This document shows, one piece after another, positions 52,227 to 60,299 of a stretch of 64,000 nt of DNA (position 1 is the first letter of the stretch; every line of letters starts with the position of its first letter). This DNA is from Haloterrigena alkaliphila (lineage in GTDB: Archaea > Halobacteriota > Halobacteria > Halobacteriales > Natrialbaceae): contig NZ_CP071462.1 in NCBI RefSeq assembly GCF_017352155.2, forward strand, positions 2,914,001 to 2,978,000, given 5' to 3'. The notes beneath the pieces are model-generated. The model worked only from the letters and a program-made list of their open reading frames with translations, had not been told where the DNA came from and ran no database searches. The translations under genes were made by a program, and so were the position numbers.

Positions 52227-52270
52227 CTCCGGGTTTCGACTGTAACGGCTCCGGGTTTCGACCGTAACGG
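52227..52270. repeat. near-perfect tandem repeat, 2 x 22 bases
   Basis: CTCCGGGTTTCGACTGTAAC (52227) recurs exactly 22 bases later (52249) with one change in 22 positions (C for T). It lies between divergent pssA and halocyanin genes and could form part of either promoter. Confidence 0.85.
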
Positions 52271-52368
52271 CTCGGTCTCTGTCGGGACCGCTCGAGGCGG
52301 TACCAGTCGAGTCGGCTTTCGACGATCGAACCGAGGCGATTATACCGTGACTCTCCCAAATCAATCGT

Positions 52369-52803
52369 ATGAACCGGCGCGTCTACCTCGCTGCCGTCGG
52401 CTCCGCCGCCTCGACCGGGTTAGCGGGCTGTTCGGCCGTCAGCAGTGCGTTCAGTGAGGACGACGGCTGCGACGGCTGCGATATCGGGATGACCCGTAAC
52501 GCGTTCACGCCCGACGAGTACGAGGTCAGCGTCGGCGAGACGGTCGTCTGGAAGAACACCAGCGACGCCGATCACACCATCACCGCCCGCGAGAGCAGCC
52601 TTCCCGACGGCGCCGACTACTTCGCGACCGGCGGCTTCGAGGACGAAGCGACCGCCGTCGACGCCTGGCACGCGGAACGGGGCGGCCGACTCGGAATCCG
52701 CGAGACGTTCGAGCACACGTTCGACGTGGTCGGCACGTACCGGTACTTCTGTGAGCCCCACATCAACGCCGGCATGGCGGGCCGGATCGTCGTCTCCGAG
52801 TGA
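52369..52803 (+). CDS. halocyanin-like blue copper lipoprotein
   Basis: 144 residues. A signal with lipobox at Cys21 (STGLAGCSAV) anchors it outside the membrane. The plastocyanin-type copper site is His69 (DADHTITA), Cys128, His131 and Met136 (YFCEPHINAGM). Two extra cysteines, DDGCDGCDIG at 34-37, are unusual and might add a disulfide. It carries electrons between membrane complexes. Start ATG at 52369 follows GATTATACCGT, a TATA box about 30 bases upstream. Confidence 0.92.
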   Translation: MNRRVYLAAVGSAASTGLAGCSAVSSAFSEDDGCDGCDIGMTRNAFTPDEYEVSVGETVVWKNTSDADHTITARESSLPDGADYFATGGFEDEATAVDAWHAERGGRLGIRETFEHTFDVVGTYRYFCEPHINAGMAGRIVVSE

Positions 52804-52918
52804 GACCGGACTGCAGATCGAGCGCGACCGACGTCGCGTCGGGTACCCGGCGCAGAATTATTTTCGGATCGAGTCCTGTTTCTCTACGATCCCCCGGAAC
52901 TCTCTCGTATCAGATATT

Positions 52919-52934
52919 TACTCGAGATAGAGTG
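52919..52934. promoter_or_regulatory. TrmB-like site upstream of pckA (one mismatch)
   Basis: TACT-CGAGATA-GAGTG matches the Halobacterium TrmB motif TACT-N7/8-GAGTA in all but the last base. It starts 142 bases before the pckA ATG, well upstream of the TTTATA box at 53030. In Halobacterium, sites upstream of the core promoter go with activation of gluconeogenic genes. Confidence 0.5.
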
Positions 52935-53060
52935 ATCGAGCCGCTCACGGCTGCTAGCGGGAGGATACTGGGATATGCCACCCCGTCTCTGGGGAGGACG
53001 TGACACACTGCGATAAGGATCCTTCATGTTTATACATCACCGTGGTGGTGAATTACGTGT

Positions 53061-54572
53061 ATGTCCGAAACCGGGGCGGAGACCCGTCCGCTGGTCCGAC
53101 AGCTTCCCGATCCGACGAGCGCGTCGAACGTCCGGTACGAGCCGTCGCTCGAGGAGCTTCGCGACCTCGCGGCCGACGACGAGACGACGACCGAGTTCGG
53201 GTCGCCGTCGTACGTCAGCGAGTACCGATCGCGGAGCGCGGATCGGACGAAAAACGCCGTCGACGACGAGTTCGACGAGCGAGACGAGAAACTGGTCGAC
53301 GACGCGATCGGGCTCGCGAGCGACCGCGAGATGCTCTGCGTGGATCGCCTGATGGGTCGTCACTCGGACGCGACCTTCTGCTGTCGGCTCTTCGTTCCCG
53401 TCGAGCACGCCCGGATCGCGCTGGCGTGGGCGAACCTGTTCGAGCCGACCGACGGCCGCGAACCCGACCTGTACACGGTTCAGTGTCCCGACTACGACGA
53501 GACCGCGATCCGCGTCCTCCCCGACGAGGGCTTCACCGCGGTGCTGGGCAGCGACTACACCGGCGAGGCCAAGAAATCGTTCCTGCGCCTGTTCATGTAC
53601 CGAATCAAGGAACAGGGTGGTCTCGGACTCCACGCCGGCAGCAAACGCGTCCGCGTCCGCGACGCCGACGGCGACCTGCGCACCGTCGGGCAGGTGTTCA
53701 TGGGCCTCTCGGCGACCGGCAAGTCGACGCTGACCTCCCACGGCTGCTGGCTCGAGGACCCCGAAGACGCCTCCATGCTACAGGACGATGTCTGCGGGCT
53801 CCTGCCCGACGGCTCCGTCGCCGGCAGCGAAGGGGAGGGCCTGTTCATCAAGACCATCGGGCTGGACGCGGACGAGCAACCCGAACTGTACGCGGCCGCG
53901 ACCGACGAGTCGGCGATCCTCGAGAACGTCGCCGTCGACGACGACGGGACGGTTCACTTCGACGAGGACCGCTACACCTCGAACTCCCGGGCGATCGTCC
54001 AGCGCGAGGAACTCGAGAGCGCCGACGAGGAGATCGACCTCGATCGGATGGACCAGGTCTTCTTCATCACCCGGAACCCCCTGATGCCCCCGGTCGCGAA
54101 ACTCGACGACGAGCAGGCCGCCGTCGCCTTCATGCTCGGCGAGTCGATCGAGACCAGCGCCGGCGACCCCTCGCGGGCCGGCGAGTCGATCCGCGTCGTC
54201 GGCACGAACCCCTTCATCGTCGGTCCCGAGGGCGAGGAAGGAAACGTCTTCCAGGACCTCATCGAAACCCTCGACGTCGAGTGTTACGTCATCAACACGG
54301 GCTATCTCGGCGAGAAATCCATTGACGTCGGCGTCGAGGAGTCCGTGACGATCCTCACCGAAACCGCACGCGACCGGATCGAGTGGACCGACGACGACCG
54401 TACCGGACTGACCATCCCCGAGCGCGTGCCCGGACTGGACATCGAGGACTACTACGTCCCCGACCACGTCGACGACTACGACGCGGCCGTCGCCGACCTG
54501 CGGGCCGAACGACGCGACTACCTCGAGGAGTTCGACGAGCTCCGCGAGGAGATCAAGGACGCCGTCTACTGA
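53061..54572 (+). CDS. pckA: phosphoenolpyruvate carboxykinase (ATP)
   Basis: 503 residues. The enzyme turns oxaloacetate into PEP, the entry to gluconeogenesis. The kinase loop is GLSATGKST at 215-223; the acidic metal motif LQDDVCGLLPDGS follows, and RNPLMPPVAKL and the late VINTGYLGEKS-type segments complete the ATP-dependent family pattern. The N-terminus has a 60-residue acidic extension. A TTTATA box at 53030 lies 31 bases upstream, so the transcript is probably leaderless. TCACC-GTGGT-GGTGA lies between TATA and ATG and may be an additional operator. Confidence 0.95.
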   Translation: MSETGAETRPLVRQLPDPTSASNVRYEPSLEELRDLAADDETTTEFGSPSYVSEYRSRSADRTKNAVDDEFDERDEKLVDDAIGLASDREMLCVDRLMGRHSDATFCCRLFVPVEHARIALAWANLFEPTDGREPDLYTVQCPDYDETAIRVLPDEGFTAVLGSDYTGEAKKSFLRLFMYRIKEQGGLGLHAGSKRVRVRDADGDLRTVGQVFMGLSATGKSTLTSHGCWLEDPEDASMLQDDVCGLLPDGSVAGSEGEGLFIKTIGLDADEQPELYAAATDESAILENVAVDDDGTVHFDEDRYTSNSRAIVQREELESADEEIDLDRMDQVFFITRNPLMPPVAKLDDEQAAVAFMLGESIETSAGDPSRAGESIRVVGTNPFIVGPEGEEGNVFQDLIETLDVECYVINTGYLGEKSIDVGVEESVTILTETARDRIEWTDDDRTGLTIPERVPGLDIEDYYVPDHVDDYDAAVADLRAERRDYLEEFDELREEIKDAVY

Positions 54573-54802
54573 CCGGCTGATCCGGTCGGGGCTGTCAGCT
54601 CCTCGAACGCGTATTCCGTTCCTCGAGAGCCGACGGGCCGTGGAGTCGCCGTGTAATCGATCCGCGTTGCGCGCTCGCGAATCGCGGTCTTCCTCGTCGC
54701 CGAGGTCCTCACGCGTCCACGTATCGTGTCCTCGCCAGCGGATCGTGCATTCTCAGGCGTCGACGCGGTCGCGCTCCCGGCGATCAAATCGGCATTTATA
54801 TT
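54573..54802. other. 230-base space after pckA, no supported gene
   Basis: A minus-strand frame of 73 codons starting with TTG at 54787 ends near the pckA stop, but its composition is Arg/Thr-rich and not convincing. The right end holds the TATA element (TTTATATTT, about 54796-54804) for the gene at 54827. Confidence 0.5.
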
Positions 54803-54818
54803 TACTCAATAGCGAGTA
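54803..54818. promoter_or_regulatory. exact TrmB-type motif between TATA box and start codon
   Basis: TACT-CAATAGC-GAGTA fits the Halobacterium TrmB consensus TACT-N7/8-GAGTA exactly. It lies directly after TTTATATTT and ends nine bases before the ATG at 54827, a position that would block transcription when occupied. Confidence 0.6.
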
Positions 54819-54826
54819 TTTAGTGT

Positions 54827-55159
54827 ATGTCTTGGCAAGATCTCGTTTTCCTCTGTGGGAGCCTCCTGACGGTCGTCGCCTTGCTCCCGACGCTACGGAA
54901 CGCGAACGCGCGCATTCCGCTCGGCACGAGCGTCCCGAAACTGACCCTCGCGGTCGTCTATACCGCAACGTTCCACTCGCTGGGGATGACGTTTTCGGCA
55001 GTCGGTCTGCTCGGGACCGCCGTCGCGTGGTCGCTGGTCGCGTACTACCGCTCGCCGTCCGGTCGATTGTCGCTGCCCCGGTCCCGACCGTCGGGGCTCG
55101 AGGGTCCGGCCACCGTTGAGTCGAGCAGCGCACTCGGCCACGACGGCGATCGATTGTAG
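54827..55159 (+). CDS. three-helix membrane protein, SemiSWEET/PQ-loop-like
   Basis: 110 residues. Three hydrophobic segments (about 6-23, 36-54, 56-74) fit the three-helix unit of SemiSWEET sugar transporters; LLTVVALLPTLRNANARIPLG resembles the PQ-loop stretch (LP-Q-x3-K) with Pro kept and Gln changed to Thr. The C-terminal 30 residues are polar and Ser-rich. A perfect TrmB-type site in its promoter and its position after pckA suggest a link to sugar or gluconeogenic status. The SemiSWEET reading is an inference; the protein may instead be an uncharacterised haloarchaeal family. Confidence 0.6.
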   Translation: MSWQDLVFLCGSLLTVVALLPTLRNANARIPLGTSVPKLTLAVVYTATFHSLGMTFSAVGLLGTAVAWSLVAYYRSPSGRLSLPRSRPSGLEGPATVESSSALGHDGDRL

Positions 55160-55270
55160 CAATAGACCGTTATCGTTCCCGTGTTTAATGTACAATTATA
55201 CTGGACGAACGTCGGGCAGAAGTTGCCGCACACGGATACTGTTATATGCGTGCAGTTCTCACAGCCGGTA

Positions 55271-55462
55271 ATGAGCGCACAAGTACAAACACCGACCCTC
55301 CGCGTCTGCGAACGGTGTGGTCGATCCGAACGATGGGACGACAACCTCGAGGCCTGGCAGATCGCCCGCGAAGACGGTGAGAAGCAGATCGGAAGCCCCC
55401 ACTGCATTCACGAGTGGGACATCAACGGGACGTTCAACCCCGTCACCGGCCACGCCGACTGA
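55271..55462 (+). CDS. HEWD family protein
   Basis: 63 residues from the ATG at 55271. It shows VCERCGRSERWDDNLEAWQI and the signature SPHCIHEWDINGTFNPV that names the haloarchaeal HEWD family. Cysteines (CERC and Cys) and His could bind zinc. Function unknown. The frame is open 90 bases further upstream without coding sense; an AT-rich TGTTATATGCG at 55240 gives the promoter. Confidence 0.88.
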   Translation: MSAQVQTPTLRVCERCGRSERWDDNLEAWQIAREDGEKQIGSPHCIHEWDINGTFNPVTGHAD

Positions 55463-55541
55463 CGCCGGCCGCCGCGGATTTCTCTCTCCGTCGAGCCCCT
55501 GCGTCGGGGCCTTTTTGTCGCCTCGAGCGTAGCAGTAGCCG

Positions 55542-55880
55542 ATGCCGACCGTCTATATCACCGCGCCGCCGAGCGACGCGACCGACATCGCCGAGACGCT
55601 CGTCGAGGAGCGACTCGCGGCTTGTGTCAATCAGGTATCGACAGCGTCGACCTATCGCTGGGAGGGCGAGATTCACCGCGATGACGAAGTCATCTTGCTC
55701 GCGAAGACGACCGAAGCGGCTGCCGACGAACTGGTCGATCGGGTCGCGGAACTCCACCCCTACGGCGTGCCGTGTATCGAGCGGTTCGAGGAGCGAGCCG
55801 TCCTCGAGTCGTTCGCCCAGTGGCGCGCGGAAAGCGTCGAGAACGCTGCCAGTACCGAAACTGGCGAGAGCGACGAGTGA
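55542..55880 (+). CDS. cutA: divalent-cation tolerance protein CutA
   Basis: 112 residues. CutA forms a tight ferredoxin-like trimer linked to copper tolerance in bacteria, with a PII-like fold. Motifs: VYITAPPSDATDIAETLVEE, RLAACVNQVSTASTYRWEGE (the conserved Cys and Trp) and VAELHPYGVPCIERFE. The C-terminus adds a short acidic tail. Convergent with the PIN-domain gene, nine bases apart. Confidence 0.94.
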   Translation: MPTVYITAPPSDATDIAETLVEERLAACVNQVSTASTYRWEGEIHRDDEVILLAKTTEAAADELVDRVAELHPYGVPCIERFEERAVLESFAQWRAESVENAASTETGESDE

Positions 55881-55889
55881 ATTCCGCCG

Positions 55890-56246
55890 CTAGTCGGTCG
55901 TCGTCGATAACTCGTCGACCCGATCGAAGCGTCCGTCCCGGTTGACGAGTCGCGCGCCGTTGTGGCGACAAACGCCGGCGATCAACACGTCGCCGAGGTT
56001 GATCGGCGTTCCGCCCTCGAGTAGTTCGGCTTCGATCACCGCGGCCTCTCGAGCGGCCCCGTCGGTCAGCGCGAGCGGTTCGATCCACTCGAGTCCGGTC
56101 ACGATCCGATCGACGCCGTCTCGGCCGGCGGATTTCGCGGCCCCTCGGTACGCTTCGAAGAGGGCGAGCGACGGGGCGCAGAACGGTTTCCCCTCGTGAT
56201 TCTCGAGGAACGTCCGGGTCGCGGGCTCGCCGTCCAGACAGTCCAC
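55890..56246 (-). CDS. PIN-domain (VapC-like) toxin, start codon unclear
   Basis: 118 residues from the GTG at 56246. Core PIN pieces are present: FCAPSLALFEAYRGAAKS with the central Glu, and GDVLIAGVCRHNGARLVNRD with the later acids. The first catalytic Asp, however, lies upstream in the frame: codons 56247-56270 read I-A-F-D-T-T-F-L before V-D-C-L-D. The codon at the expected start is ATA (56268-56270), overlapping the antitoxin stop as ATAG. Starting at the GTG would lose this Asp. Either ATA is used, or the toxin is inactive. Confidence 0.75.
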   Translation of the reverse strand: MDCLDGEPATRTFLENHEGKPFCAPSLALFEAYRGAAKSAGRDGVDRIVTGLEWIEPLALTDGAAREAAVIEAELLEGGTPINLGDVLIAGVCRHNGARLVNRDGRFDRVDELSTTTD

Positions 56247-56266
56247 GAGAAACGTCGTATCGAACG

Positions 56267-56494
56267 CTATCGCCGACGCTCACGCTCTCGCAGATCGGCG
56301 TCTAATTCGCCGCGCGTCGAATCGACGGCATCGCGGATTCCGTCGGCGTCCCTCATCGCACCGAATCCCTTCATCACGTCTCGGTCGCGATCGGTGAGAC
56401 GGAGAATCGTCTCCGTGAAACTTTCGCCCTCTCGTTTGTGCTCTCTGAGGCGATCGTACGCTTCCTCGGTGATGGTGAGGCTCTTCGTCGCCAT
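56267..56494 (-). CDS. VapB-like antitoxin
   Basis: 75 residues from the ATG at 56494. MATKSLTITEEAYDRLREHK and REGESFTETILRLTDRDRDV are typical of haloarchaeal VapB-type antitoxins with a ribbon-helix-helix-like N-terminus; the basic C-terminus (LRERERRR) would wrap the toxin. It overlaps the PIN gene region by four bases. The AT-rich promoter just upstream (GAGATCTATATCT) contains the half-palindrome expected for autoregulation. Confidence 0.86.
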   Translation of the reverse strand: MATKSLTITEEAYDRLREHKREGESFTETILRLTDRDRDVMKGFGAMRDADGIRDAVDSTRGELDADLRERERRR

Positions 56495-56648
56495 GCGTGT
56501 AGATATAGATCTCCACGTATTTCGGTCCTTCCGGAGACGACTCGAGGATCGATCCAATCCGGTCCGTGTCGGGAGGTACGTCAGACCGTCACACTCTCGA
56601 CTGCCCGAAAAAGCAACCCTTAAAACTCGCGCGCGGGTTCTGTGGGAT

Positions 56649-57137
56649 ATGGCTGGAACCATCGAAGTGCTCGTTCCGGGTGGCCAGGCCAACCCTGGCC
56701 CACCGCTCGGTCCCGAGCTCGGACCGACCCCTGTCGACGTGCAGGCGGTCGTACAGGAGATCAACGACCAGACTGAAGCCTTCGACGGGACCGAAGTCCC
56801 CGTCACCGTCGAGTACGAGGACGACGGCTCCTTCGAGATCGAAGTCGGCGTGCCGCCGACGGCCGAACTGATCAAGGACGAGGCCGATTTCGACACCGGC
56901 AGCGGCGAACCCCAGAAGGATTTCGTCGCCGACCTCTCGGTCGAGCAGGTCAAGCAGATCGCCGAGCAGAAACACCCCGACCTCCTCGCGTACGACGTTC
57001 GAAACGCGGCGAAGGAAGTCGTCGGCACCTGCGCCTCGATGGGCGTCACCATCGAAGGCGACGACGCTCGAGAGTTCAAGGAGAAGGTCGACGGCGGCGA
57101 GTACGACGACATACTTGTGGACGAAGCGGCAGCGTAG
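56649..57137 (+). CDS. rpl11: ribosomal protein uL11
   Basis: 162 residues from the ATG at 56649. uL11 sits at the base of the ribosomal stalk on 23S rRNA. The proline-rich N-terminus IEVLVPGGQANPGPPLGPEL and the RNA-binding C-terminal domain (DLSVEQVKQIAEQKHPDLLA, EVVGTCASMGVTIEGDD) are standard. The frame is open upstream into shadow sequence. CCTTAAAACTCGC about 25-30 bases upstream is the promoter box. In haloarchaea uL11 is transcribed apart from uL1-uL10-P1, which agrees with the 1-kb gap here. Confidence 0.97.
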   Translation: MAGTIEVLVPGGQANPGPPLGPELGPTPVDVQAVVQEINDQTEAFDGTEVPVTVEYEDDGSFEIEVGVPPTAELIKDEADFDTGSGEPQKDFVADLSVEQVKQIAEQKHPDLLAYDVRNAAKEVVGTCASMGVTIEGDDAREFKEKVDGGEYDDILVDEAAA

Positions 57138-57307
57138 TCGACTCGAGTCCGACACCGCGCGGTTCCGTTTTGCGATAGTTCGACCCGATAGTCGACGGTA
57201 CCACTACGTCGGCGCTCGCGACGTGGCCGCCGCTGGTCACAGCGAGAAGGTGTGCGAACGAAAAATGGCGGCGGGGAGGGTCCCGGGCGATCGGTCGAGA
57301 CTCGAGT

Positions 57308-57916
57308 CTAGATCTTGTTCGCGGGCGGAACGGTGCGTTCGTCGGGGTTGCTCGCTCCGCCGGTGGCCATGATCACGCGGACGCCGGCACCGACCCCCAG
57401 CGCCCCCGCCAGACTGAAGACGACGAGGGAGGCCGCCAGGGAGAGGCCGGCGACGCCGGCGAGCAGGCTGGCGACGAGGACGCCGGTCCAGAGCCGGTCG
57501 CAGCCGAGTCGCGCCGCGATCGAACGGCCGGTCGCGACGAGTCCCAGCACCGTTAGCGTCGACAGCGCCGTGCCGCCGAGGACGACCAGCGGGATCCCGA
57601 AGAACGTCCCGAAGCTGGTACCGGTGATCAGGACGCCCGTACTCACGAGTCCGCCGAGGACGAACAGACTCGGCAGTCCGATACAGATCGAAATGACCGG
57701 GCTCCGGCGAGCCTTCGTGACCGTCCCCGGCCCGTATCGCTGGAGTAATCCGAGGACGACCGTCCCGGCGAGCAACACCGCCGCGAACTGGAGGCCGGCC
57801 CGTTCCAACTGGCTGAGCGCCTGATACGTTTCGAGACCGATGCCCGTGATCGCCAAGGGTGCGTTCGGCTCGAGTCCCCCGGGTCCACCGACCCCATATA
57901 AATCTACTGGCCGCAT
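57308..57916 (-). CDS. multi-span membrane protein, unknown
   Basis: 202 residues from the ATG at 57916, with five or six hydrophobic segments: LQFAAVLLAGTVVLGLLQRY, ISICIGLPSLFVLGGLVSTG, TSFGTFFGIPLVVLGGTALS and LVASLLAGVAGLSLAASLVV. A conserved-looking YGPGTVTKARRSPVI loop follows the first helix. I cannot name a family securely; similar haloarchaeal membrane proteins exist. The start at 57916 places an AT-rich box about 31 bases upstream; the ATG at 57934 would be too close to it. It separates rpl11 from the rpl1 operon. Confidence 0.75.
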   Translation of the reverse strand: MRPVDLYGVGGPGGLEPNAPLAITGIGLETYQALSQLERAGLQFAAVLLAGTVVLGLLQRYGPGTVTKARRSPVISICIGLPSLFVLGGLVSTGVLITGTSFGTFFGIPLVVLGGTALSTLTVLGLVATGRSIAARLGCDRLWTGVLVASLLAGVAGLSLAASLVVFSLAGALGVGAGVRVIMATGGASNPDERTVPPANKI

Positions 57917-58065
57917 ACGAGATAGATACAGCATTCCCTCACATAGTATTTTCGGTATTTATGAACATCATTACTACTGATATTTTTCGCGCGTGTGATT
58001 CGGGCGCATCGTCTACGCGTGGCTGTCGGCGTCGTGACCGGTGGAACTCCCGAGCGCAGCAGTTC

Positions 58066-58164
58066 GACGGGTTTAAGTTCGGCATGGCACTTCGTTCAAC
58101 GGAGACAGGCGTAGCCTGTTTCACTGACCCGTAGGAGCAGTCCTGCGTACTACGGAGGTGAACG
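58066..58164 (+). promoter_or_regulatory. promoter and structured leader of the rpl1-rpl10-rpl12 operon
   Basis: GGGTTTAAG at about 58068 is the TATA region. Transcription from about 58095 would give a leader of some 70 bases with a hairpin ACAGGC-GTA-GCCTGT (58105-58119) and a strong Shine-Dalgarno element GGAGGTGA (58154-58161), unusual among the leaderless genes here. In Halobacterium the corresponding leader carries an L1-binding site that mimics 23S rRNA and mediates autogenous control. Confidence 0.65.
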
Positions 58165-58797
58165 ATGGCAGATTCGGATATTGAAACAGCAGTCGCTCGC
58201 GCACTCGAGGAGTCGCCCGATCGGAACTTTACCGAGACGGTCGACCTCGCGATCAATCTGCGCGACTTAGACCTAAACGAACCGTCGAACCGTGTAGACG
58301 AGTCTATCGTCCTGCCGTCCGGAACCGGCCAGGAGACCCGCATCGTCGTTATCGCCGAGGGTGAAACCGCCGTCCGCGCCGAAGAGGCCGCGGACGAGGT
58401 GCTCTCGGAGAGCGACGTGGCCGATCTGGACGACGACGAGGCCAAAGATATGGCCGACGAGACGGACTTCTTCATCGCCGAAGAGGCGATGATGCAAGAC
58501 ATCGCCCGGCACCTGGGTACCGTTCTCGGTCCCCGAGGGAAGATGCCGGACCCGCTCTCGCCCGACGACGACGTCGTCGAGACCGTCAACAGACTGAAAA
58601 ATACCGTGCAGCTTCGCTCCGGCGACCGACGAACGTTCCACACGCTCGTCGGCGCCGAGGACATGGACGCCGAGGAGATCGCCGACAACATCGACGTCAT
58701 CCTGCGGCGCCTGCACGCCGACCTCGAGAAGGGACCCCAGAACATCGATGGCGTCTACGTGAAGACGACGATGGGGCCGTCTCAGGAGGTTGTCTAA
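58165..58797 (+). CDS. rpl1: ribosomal protein uL1
   Basis: 210 residues. uL1 binds the L1 stalk of 23S rRNA and, in archaea, its own m[23 protein letters not shown] at the start, [20 protein letters not shown] in the middle and [14 protein letters not shown] at the end are the conserved RNA-binding regions. The start is fixed by a GGAGGTGA element three bases upstream of the spacer to ATG. First gene of the stalk operon; followed by rpl10 after one base. Confidence 0.97.
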   Translation: MADSDIETAVARALEESPDRNFTETVDLAINLRDLDLNEPSNRVDESIVLPSGTGQETRIVVIAEGETAVRAEEAADEVLSESDVADLDDDEAKDMADETDFFIAEEAMMQDIARHLGTVLGPRGKMPDPLSPDDDVVETVNRLKNTVQLRSGDRRTFHTLVGAEDMDAEEIADNIDVILRRLHADLEKGPQNIDGVYVKTTMGPSQEVV

Positions 58798-58798
58798 C

Positions 58799-59839
58799 AT
58801 GAGCGCACAGGCTGAACGCAAGACCGAGAACCTTCCCCAGTGGAAGCGAGAGGAGGTCGACGAGCTCGAGGAACTCATCGAGAGCTACGAGAGCGTCGGC
58901 ATCGTCGGCATCGCCGGCATTCCGAGCAAACAGCTCCAGGACATGCGCCGCGACCTGCACGGCACCGCAGAGTTGCGCGTCAGCCGCAACACGCTGCAGG
59001 TCCGCGCGCTGGAAGAGACCGGACTCAGCGACCTCGTCGAACACGTCGAGGGCCAGGTCGGTCTCGTCGGCACGAACGACAACCCGTTCACGCTGTACAA
59101 GGAACTCGAGGCGTCGAAGACGCCCGCGCCGATCAACGAGGGCGAGGTCGCCCCGAACGACATCGTCATCCCCGAGGGTGACACCGGGATCGATCCCGGT
59201 CCGTTCGTCGGCGAACTCCAGCAGATCGGTGCCAACGCGCGGATCGAAGAGGGTTCGATCCAGGTCATGGAGGACTCGACGGTCCTCGAGGCCGGCGAAT
59301 CCGTCTCTGCGGATCTGGCGAACGTGCTCAACGAACTCGGTATCGAGCCCAAGGAGGTCGGACTCGACCTTCGCGCCGTCGTCGCCGACGGCGTGCTCTT
59401 CGATCCCGAGGACCTCGACATCGACATCGAGGCCTACGAGAGCGACGTGTCGACCGCGGCCGCCCGAGCGCGGAATCTCGCGATCAACGCGAGCTATCCG
59501 ACCGCGGCGACGGCGCCGACGCTCATCGCCAAGGCCACGGGCGAGGCCAAGAGCCTCGGCCTGCAGGCCGCCATCGAGGACGAAGACCTCATGCCCGACC
59601 TCGTCACGAAGGCCGACGCACAACTGCGTGCGCTCGCGTCGCAGATCGACGACGAGGACGCCCTGCCCGAGGAACTACAGGGCGTCGAGGCCGCCCCCGA
59701 ACCGGCGGCCGACGAGGGCGAGGACGAATCGGACGACGAACAGGACACCGCCGAGGCCGAGGAAAGCCCCGACACCGACGATGACGACGACGAAGACGAC
59801 GGTGACGGCGCGGAAGGACTCGGTGAGATGTTCGGCTAA
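58799..59839 (+). CDS. rpl10: ribosomal protein uL10 (P0)
   Basis: 346 residues from the ATG at 58799. The N-terminal rRNA-binding domain shows [40 protein letters not shown] and [16 protein letters not shown]; an archaeal insertion domain (about 105-190) follows, then helices that bind P1 dimers ([34 protein letters not shown]). The very acidic tail ends in EGLGEMFG, nearly the same as the end of P1, as needed to recruit translation GTPases. TCTAAC separates it from the rpl1 end. Confidence 0.97.
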   Translation: MSAQAERKTENLPQWKREEVDELEELIESYESVGIVGIAGIPSKQLQDMRRDLHGTAELRVSRNTLQVRALEETGLSDLVEHVEGQVGLVGTNDNPFTLYKELEASKTPAPINEGEVAPNDIVIPEGDTGIDPGPFVGELQQIGANARIEEGSIQVMEDSTVLEAGESVSADLANVLNELGIEPKEVGLDLRAVVADGVLFDPEDLDIDIEAYESDVSTAAARARNLAINASYPTAATAPTLIAKATGEAKSLGLQAAIEDEDLMPDLVTKADAQLRALASQIDDEDALPEELQGVEAAPEPAADEGEDESDDEQDTAEAEESPDTDDDDDEDDGDGAEGLGEMFG

Positions 59840-59857
59840 CCAACTGAGAACACTACA

Positions 59858-60211
59858 ATGGAATACGTATACGCTGCACTCATCCTGAACGAATCGGGCG
59901 AAGAGATCAACGAAGACAACCTGACGGACGTGCTCGACGCTGCCGGCGTCGACGTCGAAGAGTCCCGAGTCAAGGCGCTCGTCGCCGCACTCGAGGACGT
60001 CGACATCGACGAGGCAGTCTCGGAAGCCGCGGCCGTCCCCGCCGGCGGTGCCGCAGCGGGCGGCGCCGCTGCGGGCGGCGACGCCGGTGGCGACGAAGGT
60101 GGCGAGGAGGAAGAGGTCGAAGAGACCAGCGACGTCCCGGACACGACGGACGAGGACGACGACGAGGACGACGACGCCGGCGGCGAGGGCCTCGGCGAAC
60201 TCTTCGGCTAA
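59858..60211 (+). CDS. rpl12: ribosomal protein P1 (L12)
   Basis: 117 residues. [20 protein letters not shown] and [20 protein letters not shown] form the dimerising N-terminal helices, then an Ala/Gly-rich hinge ([18 protein letters not shown]), then an acidic tail ending EGLGELFG. P1 dimers on uL10 form the stalk that activates elongation factors. Third gene of the operon, 18 bases after rpl10. Confidence 0.97.
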   Translation: MEYVYAALILNESGEEINEDNLTDVLDAAGVDVEESRVKALVAALEDVDIDEAVSEAAAVPAGGAAAGGAAAGGDAGGDEGGEEEEVEETSDVPDTTDEDDDEDDDAGGEGLGELFG

Positions 60212-60299
60212 GTCGCGACGCGACGATTCACGCAATCTCGAATTTTTCGACGCGACGAACGGACAGCTACTTCTCCGTGTGCTCCGAGACGGGCAACGC

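Noticed and set aside
54566-54787. 73-codon minus-strand frame after pckA
   Set aside because: TTG start, Arg/Thr-rich composition and no acidic bias; most likely chance, though its last third is less clear.
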